Assembly (NCBI RefSeq): GCF_000524195.1
Contig: NW_020170406.1
Location: 286,690-350,689 of the forward strand
Direction of reading: 5' to 3'
DNA from: Echinococcus granulosus
Taxonomy: Eukaryota > Platyhelminthes > Cestoda > Cyclophyllidea > Taeniidae
Length of the DNA: 64,000 bases
Part shown: piece after piece, positions 1-23,136 of the stretch
How the letters are laid out: each line of letters begins with the position of its first letter
How positions within the stretch are numbered: position 1 is the stretch's first letter
Made by a program: the position numbers and the translations under genes
Notes under the pieces: generated by a model
Database searches by the model: none
Seen by the model: the letters and a program-made list of their open reading frames with translations, nothing else
What the model was told of the DNA's origin: nothing

Positions 1-10502
<10,502 letters not shown>

Positions 10503-10576
10503 TTAGCACAAAAAGAAGAGGGATACATCAACAATTTCCACTTGGAACTACTTCAGACTGTTTGAGACGCGCGGTT

Positions 10577-10582
10577 AACTAG
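10577..10582 (-). promoter_or_regulatory. Possible 5' splice-leader or cis acceptor upstream of Raf
   Basis: On the minus strand a pyrimidine-rich TACTTTTCTAG precedes TTAACCGC about 76 nt upstream of the Raf ATG. It could be a cis or trans acceptor ending a 5' UTR intron. The evidence is a consensus match only. Confidence 0.25.
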
Positions 10583-12627
10583 AAAAGTAGGCACACAAAC
10601 GGATGTGCATAGATGTGGTCAGTCCAAGTAAATACCAAAAAGGTGCACTTATGAATAAAACATTAAAAGGCCAGCAAGAATTCGTAAACTACTAAGGAAA
10701 AGTTATGGATTGACCAGAAGGTCAGCAAAAAGGGTGGGTCATCCCAATTCCTACGCAATCTCGGCAAAAAAGATGGTTCCGAAAGGCAAAAAACTTTTGA
10801 TAGCAAAACAGTATTAATATCCTGTTAACAAATCCAAATAAAAGTCCGTGTCCAAATAAGATGGTGCATAATCTTGGGTAGTGTGCACAAAACAGCGTGA
10901 AAATGCCGAACATTGATGAGGTCTGATGTGTATGGCCACAAAAGAGAAGGCAATTGAGGGTAATAATCTTTTAAAGCATAGGATGTCGCCAATGCAGCAA
11001 TTATGCAGACAAAATGAACTGGAACTCACATCTACATGCTAAGACAAGCCAGAGCAACCAAATCATTAGACGCGCTTTCAAACGACCTTTATAAAAGTCA
11101 ACTGCCCAAGTTTAACATTGCTCATTGGTTTATCATAACAGAACAGAGCAGAAATAATGTGGCATGGCAAGTTTTTTCGGGATTATTGGAAACACACATA
11201 AAGCTGGTGTGTATTAGTAAAGTTTTACCTAGGGGATTTTTGACAGACCAAATCTCATACTTGCAACCATTGTCGCTCCACTTCTTCTCGCATACACAGT
11301 GGCAAGATTAGCACATAAGAAAATAAGTGGATTTTAAAAAGCCCCTTGCGCTGGTTTTGTAAAAGGGCATTATGACGAAAAATAATTAATAATAGGGCTC
11401 AAGTTGCAATTTTTCACAAGCTGTCTTTAAATGCTAACTTTTTTATAGAATTGGAATGCCATGGAACTCCCCAGAAGTCTCAATAACCCAACTTAACAAC
11501 GGAGTGTAAGGACATTTACTAGGCCAGAGGATTGTATTCCCAGGTGAAATTGCACGTCGTGGAGACTCGGATGCCCGCGTAATTAAATAACTAGATAGGC
11601 GAAATACCAAATCACCCCAACAGGCACTCATCACACCACTTTTAACAATATTCCTTAAGAACAATAAGGTAATTCTGCATCAGAAGGCGCCCGTCGAGTA
11701 CATAGTTGAGATTAAATTAATTTATGAGGGAAACCGTTCTTTCCCAGGTATTACCGTTTCACATTGTTTTGACGTAGACAAAACCTGGCCCCTAATATGC
11801 CTTATATTCTCTGTAGAATGAATTGAAGGGTTTTGTTATGAATTAAGTTTTATCCCCAAGTGGGCTGGACCATGTTGAGCATCCAACCAGATGATCCGTA
11901 GACGTGGATGAAGGGAAGTAGGAGGCTAGTTGACGGACACTGCCTGCATATTCCTCAGTGGTTTGCATTGACTGTGGTTATAAGAATGGATTGACCTTGC
12001 CCTTAGAGTTATTGTCGGGGCACATATAGTACATTTTTGCGTGACATGGGCCAATCGGAGGGAGCGAGAGGAACCGTTTTCTGAGTTCTCAGACTTTTAT
12101 AGCTGTTTTCAACAGGAACGTCATTGATATGGATGGACTCGCCAGACACTGGCACTGGACCGATATTTTCACAGTTATATTAAAACATCCCATTAGGATC
12201 AAATGCTAGTACTTGTTAAGCACTTACTAGTTTTAAAATACGAATTCTTGCTTTTAAATTTCAAATAAACCGATTGGGCTTTTTCGCCACGACATTAGGT
12301 ATGTCTTAAAAACATCAGGTCTTTAATTTTTTTAGGTCAAAGAAGGTAAATACTGAACAATAAACCTCTTCTTAGGAAACTTTTATTATCGACTATGATG
12401 GCTACTGTCGATGATGTCTGGCCAAATGGCAAACAGGTATCGCGTCCCATATATCACCTTGAGATTAAAAACTTCATGATTTTTTCCAATCACGGAATAC
12501 AAAAATGCCCCTTAGCAAAAAAAGAGACCCATACAATGCATCGGATAAATTATTAAGGATTCGTTCTTAAGGTATCTTGGCCACGATCTTCATTGTTTTC
12601 TTCCGCTCGTTTTGGGGTGATCAATTT

Positions 12628-12815
12628 AGCACCCCGAGACTCCCCTGAAGACGAAAGAAGACAGAATATTCCGGAAGAGTATGTATTGTTGACTTATAGA
12701 AGGGCTTAGGGGCCTTACTGGCACAGCCTGAAGGTCAGGCCACCCGCATGACGTACAATGGGGGGACTCTAAGTGGTGCTATGCCAAAACCTAGAGTTGG
12801 CCAAACAGTTAACGC
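12628..12815 (+). repeat. Dispersed ~180-bp repeat, copy 3
   Basis: Plus-strand copy: ccgagactcccctgaagacg, then tagaagggcttaggggcc, and near the end aaaacctagagttggccaaa. Closely resembles copy 4 less than 1 kb away. Confidence 0.7.
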
Positions 12816-13539
12816 ATTACATGATTCACCTTCTATTTTTAAGCATCATCCTCAATACCTCCCTTGGCAAACCTCGCTTGTCAGCCATCCCAACGTAATC
12901 AGTGCTGCAAGAAGAGCATTCACTAGCCTAACGCACCGATCATCGAATTTGCATGCAAGCGAGAAGATATCTGACTGCAACATCACTTATCTCCCCTGGC
13001 AAATTCCAGTGGATCTGGACTTCCATCTTGTAAGATAACTAAATTGGGGACGGAGAATGTGTTGGCCAACAGGCGTGTCCATCACTAGTCGTAGGAGCGC
13101 AGAGTTATGTAACACAAGACGGGATTTAAAATCATTCCTTGGGGAAAAAATTTCGTGCCCATTCTTTCTTGCCACTTTGTTCTCACTTCAGAGCTGCACA
13201 GCCACATCTATCTGAGTTCCATCAAGCTAGTAGAAAAGTGGTGGTATCGCGAGTTCACATAGCTGATTTCTTCGTGCAGGAACGGTAGACAGCTCCGTAG
13301 CGGACTTTTCCAAATAGTTCAAGGTTGACGCCACCTCAGCTGCTAAAAGCACTCCGCAGAACACGGAACTGGGGTAAATGTTAAGGGCAGAGGTCAATTT
13401 CGGTCCTTCTGTTATGAGACATCACAGATGCCCTACTCAGCATATGCACTTCTTCCACTTCACTAAGGGTTTATCACTCAGCAGTAGAAATCGGGATAGT
13501 TGTTTAAAAAGACCGAGCTGGCTTTACTTTTCCACTATT

Positions 13540-13715
13540 GTAAGGCCCCGGGACTTCCCTGAAGACAAAAGAAGACATAATACAGCAATGTCGACCTACA
13601 GAAGGGCTTGGTAGTTTCCGTTACGGCCCAAAGGCTGCCGCCTAAAGGAAACACGATGGTGGAGCCCCAAAGTGTCAGTACCAAAATCGAGAGTTAAACG
13701 AATAATTAACCGATT
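13540..13715 (+). repeat. Dispersed ~180-bp repeat, copy 4
   Basis: Plus-strand copy: ccgggacttccctgaagaca, then acagaagggcttggtag, ending with aaaatcgagagttaaacg. Same order of motifs as copy 3. Confidence 0.7.
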
Positions 13716-16700
13716 ACGATCCGAATACAGGAGGCTAACAATTCGCCAGTTCTGTAAGCGTTAATAAATTCATTAATGACCATTTGCGTGATGTAGAAAA
13801 ATTCACAACTTCATTTATTTGTGTACACTTTTCCCGGTCAGTCGAATTAAGAACTGACTGTGCAAAGGCTTCATTCTCGTTAGCCTGAGATGCAAAAGCA
13901 GTGCAGATGCTGGTTGGTAAGGTGATAGCTATTAATCTACCGACGAGCATATGTTGAAGCTCCCTCTTTCAAGCCTGGTGTAAGGAAGACCCACGATCAG
14001 TAGTGTTTGTATTGGGAAATTGTTCGTTATGAAGACGCTAATTGCGATGTTTGGCAGTTCTACCCATCGGTACAATTCTTCATAAGCACACGTACAGGCC
14101 TCATGATTCAACACCAAAGATAAATAGAAGGCGCAGAATGAATTGCTTTTTTTACAGAATTGACAATCTGTTGCTGAATTAGTAGGTCTTGTTCAATGAG
14201 AAATCAACAGTTTGGCAATTCCCACTGATTGCGTCGTTGCAGTTGAATAAGTCAAACTGGTTACAATTAATGCTGCAATTAGAGTGACTTGCAGTGCATC
14301 TATTGCCAAAATAGTCGATTTGTAAATGTCAAGTCCTGTCAAGACAGGTTAGTGGCTTCCAAATAAGTGCCTAAATTGCATAAGGCTACACAGTGCTGTG
14401 GAGAGAATATTGTCACTTACCGGAAATAACACCAAAATTTTCAGGTTACACTAGTTGCATGTAGAGCCCAAGTGGGTAGTGGGCCGTGAAAATCCATTGC
14501 GCCATCGCTAATCACGATTGCCATCACTGGAGGTAGGAGATAGTTTTGCAGACAAAATTGCTGCTACAAACATCCTTCAAGCAAAACTAAAATAAATAGG
14601 TTATTAATCTTAGGAGAAGAGTCAGTTCTAAGACTGATCAATTAGTTAACCTTACCATTAATTGTCAGTGCAGTCGAGGATTACACTGCATGTGGTCTTA
14701 TCAAGGCAGACAGGGCTCACCGAGGCTGCAGTTGCCTCGACCAAGGGATTACAGCATGACTCCTATAGCATGCCAATCATCTACTTTTCGTGATTGAAAT
14801 AACTTTTCTCATGTGCTTTCAACCACTAGTGAGCTATCTACATAGTAGTTGCCAAAAGTGGTGGAGTGAAATTTTGAATATGGGTGGGCAATCCATCAGT
14901 CGAACCACTCTAAAGACCAAAATAAATAACCGCAGCAGTAGTAGACCCATTCAAAACAAGACTACTAATAAAATTTTCGTAAGCAGGACTCCTAATTTCC
15001 TTCCAATTGAGCTCTTCCCAGCTCTTTCTGCATTTAATAACAATCCTCCAGGCCTGGTCAGAAGCGTTTGCTTCGTTTTCCCTGTAATATGCTAAGCGCA
15101 TCCAGCCTTCAAAGCATTTGTCAATCATGCTGCACATTGACATCCCCTCCAACGTCTGTTCTACACGCACATTGACCATCATACAATGCCTCAGCTCATT
15201 CTTTCCTCAAAGTGATGAGTCTTAGGGGTTCAAAAGGACAGCTAAAGGAGAGACAGCGCCACAGCATCCAAGTTCATAGCTTTCCTCAAAGTCAGGAAAC
15301 TTGGATTCCAACAGGTGCTGTGCATAGCAAACCATCCAAAAGACAGGTAAAAGGAGCTATTGTGGTATAAGGGAACGAGCAGTGTTAAAGGCGAAAAAAT
15401 ACTCCTGCATGTAGACCGATGTACATTGGATCCACCTGAAGACTAAACATCTAGGCTATTCAGGTACATAATTCAATTGTATATCTGTTTAGAGTCGCCT
15501 ACCCGGACTGTCATCCAACTTTTTCGTCGACGTATGCGCAAGCAGGGAACTTTGGAATGCTTAACATTACTTGGTAACCAAAATGGACAATAGATCACAA
15601 TTTAATGCTGATTGATGGGATTAGAATGAGCTCTATTTCACACAATCTGGTTAGATTCTCAACTGTGCCACCTTACCCCATAGCATCAAGCAAGCTGCCA
15701 GATAAATACACAATTTTTCCCATAACAAGTCCACGTCAAATCTTAACTTTTACTTACAAATTTGTTTATTTCATTCTTATTGTTAATACAGTCTCCTACG
15801 CAGCAGGAGGGAAATTTTGTGACCTTTACCTTGTTCGCAACCGACACGACACACCTGCGCCGCTTGACATTGCCTACTTCAGCTTGGCATTATAAATGTA
15901 TGACACGTGACCCTTACCCGTGAATTATAGATGGTCGTACCAAATCACATTGAATAAAAGGACAGGTTTAAAATATTTCTAGTCTTGATTAAGCCCATTT
16001 CTCTATTCTAGAAAGCATGTTAAACCGGTTACTTTGGAAGGGCAAGTGTTTATGTCCTACTAGGATACTGCGACTTGTAAGCTTTGATGGCCGATTATCT
16101 TTTGGGATTAGTAAAGCCGAGCGTGTTGATAGTGAAAAATCACCACATGCCATTACTGACAGGATAACCTGATCACTGAATTGCTGTATGTCCATAGTTG
16201 ACAAAAACCCTGCCTTGCAGCCCAAATTCTTAAGCAGCATTTCAATTAATTCTTATTTCTCAGAGGGTGCATTCAAAGAACATTAATATACTAAACTCAA
16301 AAACGAACTTCACAAATATGAGCCGAGAGATTATTATATTACAAACATCTTTGTAACAACTTAGCAATACCTTCTAGTAAGTTGGAAAACATTGGTTGTG
16401 CTCAAACACACTGCCAGCAGAAAGAGGGATTATAACGGTTAGACTGATGATCTCAACGAGTTCGTTTACAAAACAGTGCATTGTAGCTTTGAATGAAACA
16501 CCAATTTTGTGCAGAGACATAGGTGGACACATAAAATACAAAGAGGTAGTTGTAGGCACAATGCTGAGACCTGATCTGTCTCTGAATCCCCAGAGTGTCG
16601 GACCTCAAAAGCATGAGCAGCACTCCCGTTGAACATGGCGCCAGGCACAGAAAGCCAAATCCATCGGATCACAACATGACTAGATCCACTCACTAAAACA

Positions 16701-18849
16701 GGTCTTCGTGAACATCAGACACACTCTTTATAGGATGACAGAAAGGTGAAAACACGACCTCCGTTCTTGCTACGAATCACCTTGTTATTGCCTCACAATT
16801 CCTGCAACATTCGGGAACAATCCCCATGTAGGTATATGGATTAGCCTTTTTAATTCTTTCTCTGATTTTAAGCGATGATAATGCGGTCTTATTTAGCAGA
16901 GTGCCTTCCATGTTGCAGTTCATTTTGGACACTACCCAAACACTGTCAACCCTTTTATCATTCATCTCGAATAAATGGTGCTTTTGTAGGATTGGATTGT
17001 GAATCTGCTGCTTCAAGTTAGTTTGTCAGCATTGCAGAGAGCAAAAATCTTTCCATAATTCTATGTGAGCTACTCCCATTACAAGACTGTCTTAGTGTAG
17101 TAGGTTCGGTGTTTATCCCTTTCCTAAGAACGAGTAGACTGATCGGATGAAGGCATCCTCCATTGGTAGTAGTATGAATTCCAAATAACATTCTAAGTGC
17201 ATACACGCTTTCCATTCACTTCGAAACATGTTGCTTTTGGAGGGAAGCGAACAACATCAATGTTACTGTTAGTACCGCGCATATGGTACATAAAATGAGA
17301 TACAGTTTAAATATATTTGACATATACTTTTAGCATACAAAATGCTGATGGGTTTGAGAAAAGACAAAATTCCCACTACGGTTGCTTGTATGCAGTCCAC
17401 ATGCATTTGTTACGCTTGGGGTTTAAATGGTTGCATGGGCAATGGTGTGGATACCAGCAGTGGTGCAAAGATGGCTGAAGTAGAGCTAAAGCACCTGAAA
17501 ATAGAGACATCAAATAAATTAAAAAAATAAGCCCTTTGGACGTAAAAAGTGTAGAGCGAAGTATGCTGCTTTAACATCATGCAAAATCTGTGCAAATGAA
17601 GCTGATAAATTAACTGGAATAGATAAAACAAAATTGATGAGTGGTTGTTCCATTGGAATAAATTATTGGAAATATTCGCTCCTCTAAAGCATTTGATATC
17701 TGATTAATCCCCTGTTCCAAAACTTTTCACAAACGACCCGTTTTGCCTGACATATCTCAAAAATGGGAACGTGTCTTACCTTTGAAAGTCTGTATCACTG
17801 CAGGCCTTGTAAAATACAAATATTTGGAAAAGCTGACTCAGTCGCTTGATATTTGAATAATTACTTCCATGTAGTAAGTTTGCTCATAGACTTAATTATA
17901 TATACATATATTTGCTGCAAGTCTCACCACATTATTTTTAGCAGACGTCTAGTTATTTTATGCCTACATCCCTATATATGTTAGTGTTGCAACTTCTTCT
18001 GATGTAGGCTACACGTCCTGTTTACCATCATCCTAGTGTCACGCGTGTCTGAGGAGAAATAATTTGTCCTTTAAGTTATCACGGTAAAAGCAAAAAAGTA
18101 ATTTCTCTGTGTAAATGCTTTTAATCACATGGACATACTCAGGTGAATTTGAATGACCTTGGAGGTGTTCTGAAGTGCCTTGTCGGTCAGACTACCGGAA
18201 TACAATGGATTGCAGATCTGCATTGGTTAAAATGGCACTACTAATGTGCAGGTGTTCCAGGGTCTAGTAATCCTTCAGTCATTCATTGCGATTCACTTGT
18301 CCCAGATAGTCCTACCTTCCAAGTAATGTGAAGACAATCCAAACGTCCATTAACAATATCTCCAACTCTATGAAAACCAGTCTTCAAGGACAACCACAGG
18401 AACATGCACACTTACTGGAGTCAAAATTGCGATGAACACTTGGTTGTTTCTGCCAAGCAGGAAAGCACTAAACTTGCAAGAACTTACTGTAAGCATCAGA
18501 CTTACACCTACACATTGTTGGCATAAACACGATTGAGAGTTATCCGACGGTAAAGGTCTCCCGTTCACAGTTATAACTGTGGTTTCACAAAATCAGCCAA
18601 CCACAGTGACGAGGTCAAACTGGGGCGCATATGAATACATACAAGACATTTCGCTAGCCACAAATGTGGACCATGCTAAGAATTGTCGCCGTTCTTTTCT
18701 TTGTCTCCTTTTGAGCGAATACATGTTCATTCCTCCATTTTGGCTTCATTTCTAGTTGATTGTTACCATGTGTCATAACCTTATGCACGCATCAATAATA
18801 AGTTTAACCTTTCAATGTAGGCAGCTTTTGCCAGGTATAACATTGGAAG

Positions 18850-19170
18850 TGGTATTAATGGTCAGCTATTTTCCTAATATAATGTGCTGCCAGACTAGCA
18901 TGAACGCATACTCGACAGTTAGCATGCAAGACAAAACAATGAAAAGTTCTTTCGTGTTATAATACTTTTGTAGACGTAAAGTGGCAGCCCATATTCCATG
19001 TGCAGTTGCAGGTCAACATAACTCTTCAAGTGAGGAGATGCCTCTATACGTGATTGGAAGCAATAAATTTTTATCCGTTGTAGATTTCGTGACTAGGTAC
19101 TATCAAAGCGGCGAGATAAAAAGAAAGTTGCCTGTTTTAATGACAGGAAATCTACAAAATAAGACATTAG
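18850..19170 (+). pseudogene. SH2-like domain remnant with internal stop
   Basis: One reading frame gives SYFPNIMCCQTSMNAYSTVS, a KTMKSSFV strand, then after a TAA (18960-18962) and a Ser-rich loop LYVIGSNKFLSVVDFVTRYY and IKRKLPV. The order resembles the second half of an SH2 domain: the G-S-F-L-x-R strand, the S-V-x-x-x-D-x-V-K-H-F strand, then F-x-S-x-x-x-L-V-x-Y-Y and L-x-x-P-V. The FLVR Arg is not preserved and nothing convincing is seen N-terminal of it. Reads as a decayed domain. It could also be chance similarity. Confidence 0.35.
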
Positions 19171-19469
19171 AAGCGAAACCCACTTGCATTTGCCTTGTTC
19201 ACTGGTTGTGCAATCTGAAATAAGTAGTACCATTTTAATATTTATAGTGGCACTTCATGTACTTCTTCAACGATTCTCTTACATAAGTTCATTTTTGAAG
19301 CAAAAAAAGGCCCTTTTAATTCCTAATAGCTGCAAGTACAGTCCCTACGAAAGTTGCTTTTACTCTCGTAAATGATATGAGCACCTGTATAACCACAACG
19401 GTGAAATTTACATACTTTACCATATCCTCTTAATAGAAGAAGATCTACTGTTTTGGGGTCCTCGGACTG

Positions 19470-19700
19470 TTAAAATGCCAGGAGATCATCACCATCAATG
19501 CACTTTCTTTTCCCCAAAGAAACCGTATGCTTGACGCATTTGCATAGGCAACCATACTTTTGCAACATGATAAAAACCGATTCCTCGAGTGCTACTTGGA
19601 GATCTGAATCTACATCACACTTATCATTTTTCTTTTGGATCGCCATGTATAATGCATGGCCAATCATGACATCTTCTGGCCTCAAGTCAAGTGCGTCCAC
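19470..19700 (-). pseudogene. Possible histone-fold (NF-YB-like) remnant
   Basis: A 76-codon frame ends with GKRKCIDGDDLLAF, resembling the NF-YB histone-fold segment E-K-R-K-T-I-N-G-E-D-I-L-F-A-M. It is preceded by a helical-looking stretch but lacks the earlier fold helices in convincing form. A TAA directly follows the motif. Low-confidence call based on one motif. Confidence 0.25.
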
Positions 19701-22700
19701 GCTTTGAATGTTTTTGATTGATCAGAGGTGATAAAGGTATTGCTAAAAGACGGTAAGGGGTCCGAAATAAGTATAAAATGGCGATTGTTGCCTTGAAGAT
19801 GAAGTCTGGGGTAGTGCCTACCAAATGAATAAATGTGGGTAGATCTTTGATGGCTCCCCTTCCCTGAGTTCAGCCTTCATCATTAACAATTTGCCTCTTC
19901 TAATAAAGGAACATTTCGGTTTCACCAGTGAATGAGCATCATAAATTTTGTTGGAAGCTTTATCAAAGGCACAACATCTGCTTGCACAAGGTAAGATGAA
20001 TAGAACAAACCTTGGCTTTTCGCTATAGGAAAACACTGCGTAGTTATGGGAAGTAATACTACCTCTCTGTGTGACGTATCAAAACAGGAGGCTTTGGAAA
20101 TATGGGCTGAAAATTCACTATTTGCGACAGCACACTTTGTGCCAAATTGTATTTGTTGAAGCCAGCTAAAGGTGATTAGCGTAAATTCTGAGAAGACCAT
20201 ATAGGGAAAAACGACATTTTCTTATGGTCAGTGTGGTCCATGTGGATGATATAAAATCCAAGTCCTTCATTTACTTGAATGTTGATGGAATGTATAGTCG
20301 GGAAGCATAGTTATCAAATGTTTTGCGTACAAATGAAATTGACTTGAAGATATCACTTCCACTTTCTCGATTTCATGATGGACTCGCACACACAGAAATT
20401 CAATTCGGTGTTCAAGGTGAAAAAAGTCAATTTTGGGGTGTGTAACTTGTTTCCAGCAATGCTGGCAAATCAGCACTTGCGTACAATTGTTCATCACTTG
20501 CCCATGAGCATGTGCTGCTTCCATTCTATCCTCCTTTTTCTAATGTGTAGACTGCCTTCTATGTGATCAGAGCATTCGCATATATTTAGGTTGGCACTGC
20601 TCTTCGAACAGGGATAAATGCAATACTTTCCGTTGGTATGATGTTAATAAAAGTCTGGTCGTTACTGCTGACTGGATGCGGGAAGGTGAGTAAACGTCTG
20701 GACTCATAAGGCAGGCCTACTGTCACCTTTCAATAAAACTACCACACCGAAGGAATTTCACAATGGAGCAAGTGGAAATTAGCATGATTCAGAAGAAACT
20801 AACTGTGCAAGAGAACTTAGAGACCCGCAAACTTTCCACAGGAAATAAATAAATTTAATGGTAAATTTGAATACATACCTATTCCACGATGATTAAATTG
20901 GTAGACAATGCTGTATACACCAAAATGAAGTTCGACATTTTGTGTGCAAGCCACCCTTATGTGCATAAAGTACTTAGCACTTAGGAATTGCAGACGTTGA
21001 GGAGATATTACTGAAATATTTCCGATAAATAAGTTCTGACTGCTTATTTGACATAGCTTTTCGGGTATCAGAGTGAAAGGAGTAAGTGAGTTGAAGTGCA
21101 TTCTGACCCACTTTGGAACACAAAGTTGGTGGAAAAGTGATCCATTCCTCAAGTTGCATTTTCCCATTGTTTCATATCACATTTCCCAAAACCAAAGTTG
21201 TTCTGTACGGTTATGGTGTTCATATGACGTTCAGTGCTCTGCACTCTGCCCTCCTTTTTCTTACACACATCGCTTCATATTTATAATCCTTAGGTAATAG
21301 TACCGCATAGATGATAGCAACAACAGGTGTTTCATAGCAATTTAAGGAGACGCAAAAATGTCTTTGTTCAGATATAATATTGTCAGTTTTAAGAAATGTG
21401 ACCACTGCTGCGATTGACTGACTGTGTAGTTGAAAGAGTCGACTATTATGAGAAAATTGCGGAACTGCTCATTTTTACGTGTTTTTATCAAACTGTCTCA
21501 TAGAAGCATTCAAGTGAACACATGCACTACTTCTGCTTCACAGAATATCCGTTTTACACTAGCAGTAGTAAAAGAGCACATCAAGTGATATGGAAATGCA
21601 AGTAAATGCTTTGTTTGCTGATCTGTCAATGCCACGTCAGTGTCCAGTTTAGGCGCATAGGATCCATTTGCTTAAATGGACATCTGTTTTAAATTTAAGT
21701 TTTGCCCTAATAATCTCCCTGTTATTCACTAGCTACGTCGTACTCATTTATGTCACAACTGCATTAAGCATTTGAATTTTGCCTCACATAGCGAATTCAA
21801 GCTCACCTACAAAGCATCAAAATTTATTTTTGAGCTTGGTTTAAGACTGAGAGCCGTCATAATGCTACTGAGGCTGTAGAACAATGCCGGAATAATTTGC
21901 ATTTATCACCAAAGTATTCACAAATTGTATCCTTTTCTTAGCTATGCAAACGTGCATTCAAGTTTGACCACAGTCACCCTTCCAACACACCACTTAAATC
22001 ACAGCATACAGCTCAGCACTTAACCCATCAGATGGCGTCACAGTGTAATCCAGCTACACTACTGTTTGGAAATGGGATGAGGTCCACGAGCCAGATGAAG
22101 AAGAAGCACATAAAAACCGGTCTTGATGAAGAGTTAAGTAAAGTGCCCCTAATCGGATAAAGAATGTGAAGTTGAACTGCGTGTTTCCCTAAGAGCACAT
22201 AGCTTAACTCAGTGGAGTAGATGATGCACAAGTGACCAATGCAAATGCACAAAACGTTTGGTTTAAAATACTTAAGAAAAATGCAGTATTCATACTTTAC
22301 AAATGAGTTCCTGACAGTGAGTAAGATACACAGCAAGCAAATTGCGTGGCAACGATTGTCAAGAAACTCCAATTCTGTCTGTTTGTTGGATCAAATAGGC
22401 AAATGGCCAAGAGGTCAAAAATCCTTCTGGCTACCATCTCTTCATAGATCGTTATTAGCTATTTACTTGAGCTAAAAATACTAACCTCAACTTTTAATCT
22501 CACTATTTTATGTTGCTCGAGCATTAAGTGTTTCGCGGATAAACTTTCAAGAGCAGTTTTCAGCAGAGGCAACTGCAGTGTTTCACTTTTAGTCGTAGAG
22601 GCTTATAAAATGCGTGCAGTTGTTTATCCACGGGGTAAAAAGCACAAAAATGTGTTGTCCATTCTATTGGCACGATGCCGTTCAAAAGATTCTCCACTAC

Positions 22701-23088
22701 CCTCTCACCATGCTTGAACCCGCATAGTGTCTGCTGAAGGTAGCTGATGCAATTGCAGCTTGTTTGATTTCCATTTTTCAGCTTGGCACCAAACATCCAA
22801 TAAAAATGACCCTTGCATTCCACCGTTGAGCAAACATATTTCCACGCTGTTTGTAATAACGAGAGACCCAACAGTTCACTTGATGTAGGCCAAACGGTAA
22901 TTACGACTGAGCTTTACCTACTCGGGACCGATCCGCTATGTGACAGCAACACTACATCTCCTGCGAAAACGCTTAGAACTAGTCAAGAAGCTGGAGGAAG
23001 GATCTCTTCACACCCCCTATATACAGCGCAACGCAAGATTTCACATTTCATGACTCGTACTGCATACCGCAAAACCGATCTGTTGGAA

Positions 23089-23136
23089 AAGCGAGAGAAA
23101 GAAGGGAAGAGGGAGGGAAGGAGGGAGAGTGGTGAG
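23089..23136 (+). repeat. Purine-rich (AG) low-complexity tract
   Basis: About 48 bases almost entirely of A and G (gagagaaagaagggaagagg and similar). Simple low-complexity DNA. Confidence 0.8.

Larger units (their letters stand above)
10583..18830. other. Intergenic stretch without a supported gene
   Basis: About 8 kb upstream of Raf. Apart from two dispersed-repeat copies (12628-12815 and 13540-13715) I see no coding exon, RNA gene or conserved motif. Short open frames of 60-100 codons show no domain, no splice context and no consistent composition. Confidence 0.5.

Noticed and set aside
20267..20524. Frame with CQHC...HLEH resembling a C2H2 finger
   Set aside because: His spacing (H-x2-H) does not fit C2H2 or BED; isolated.
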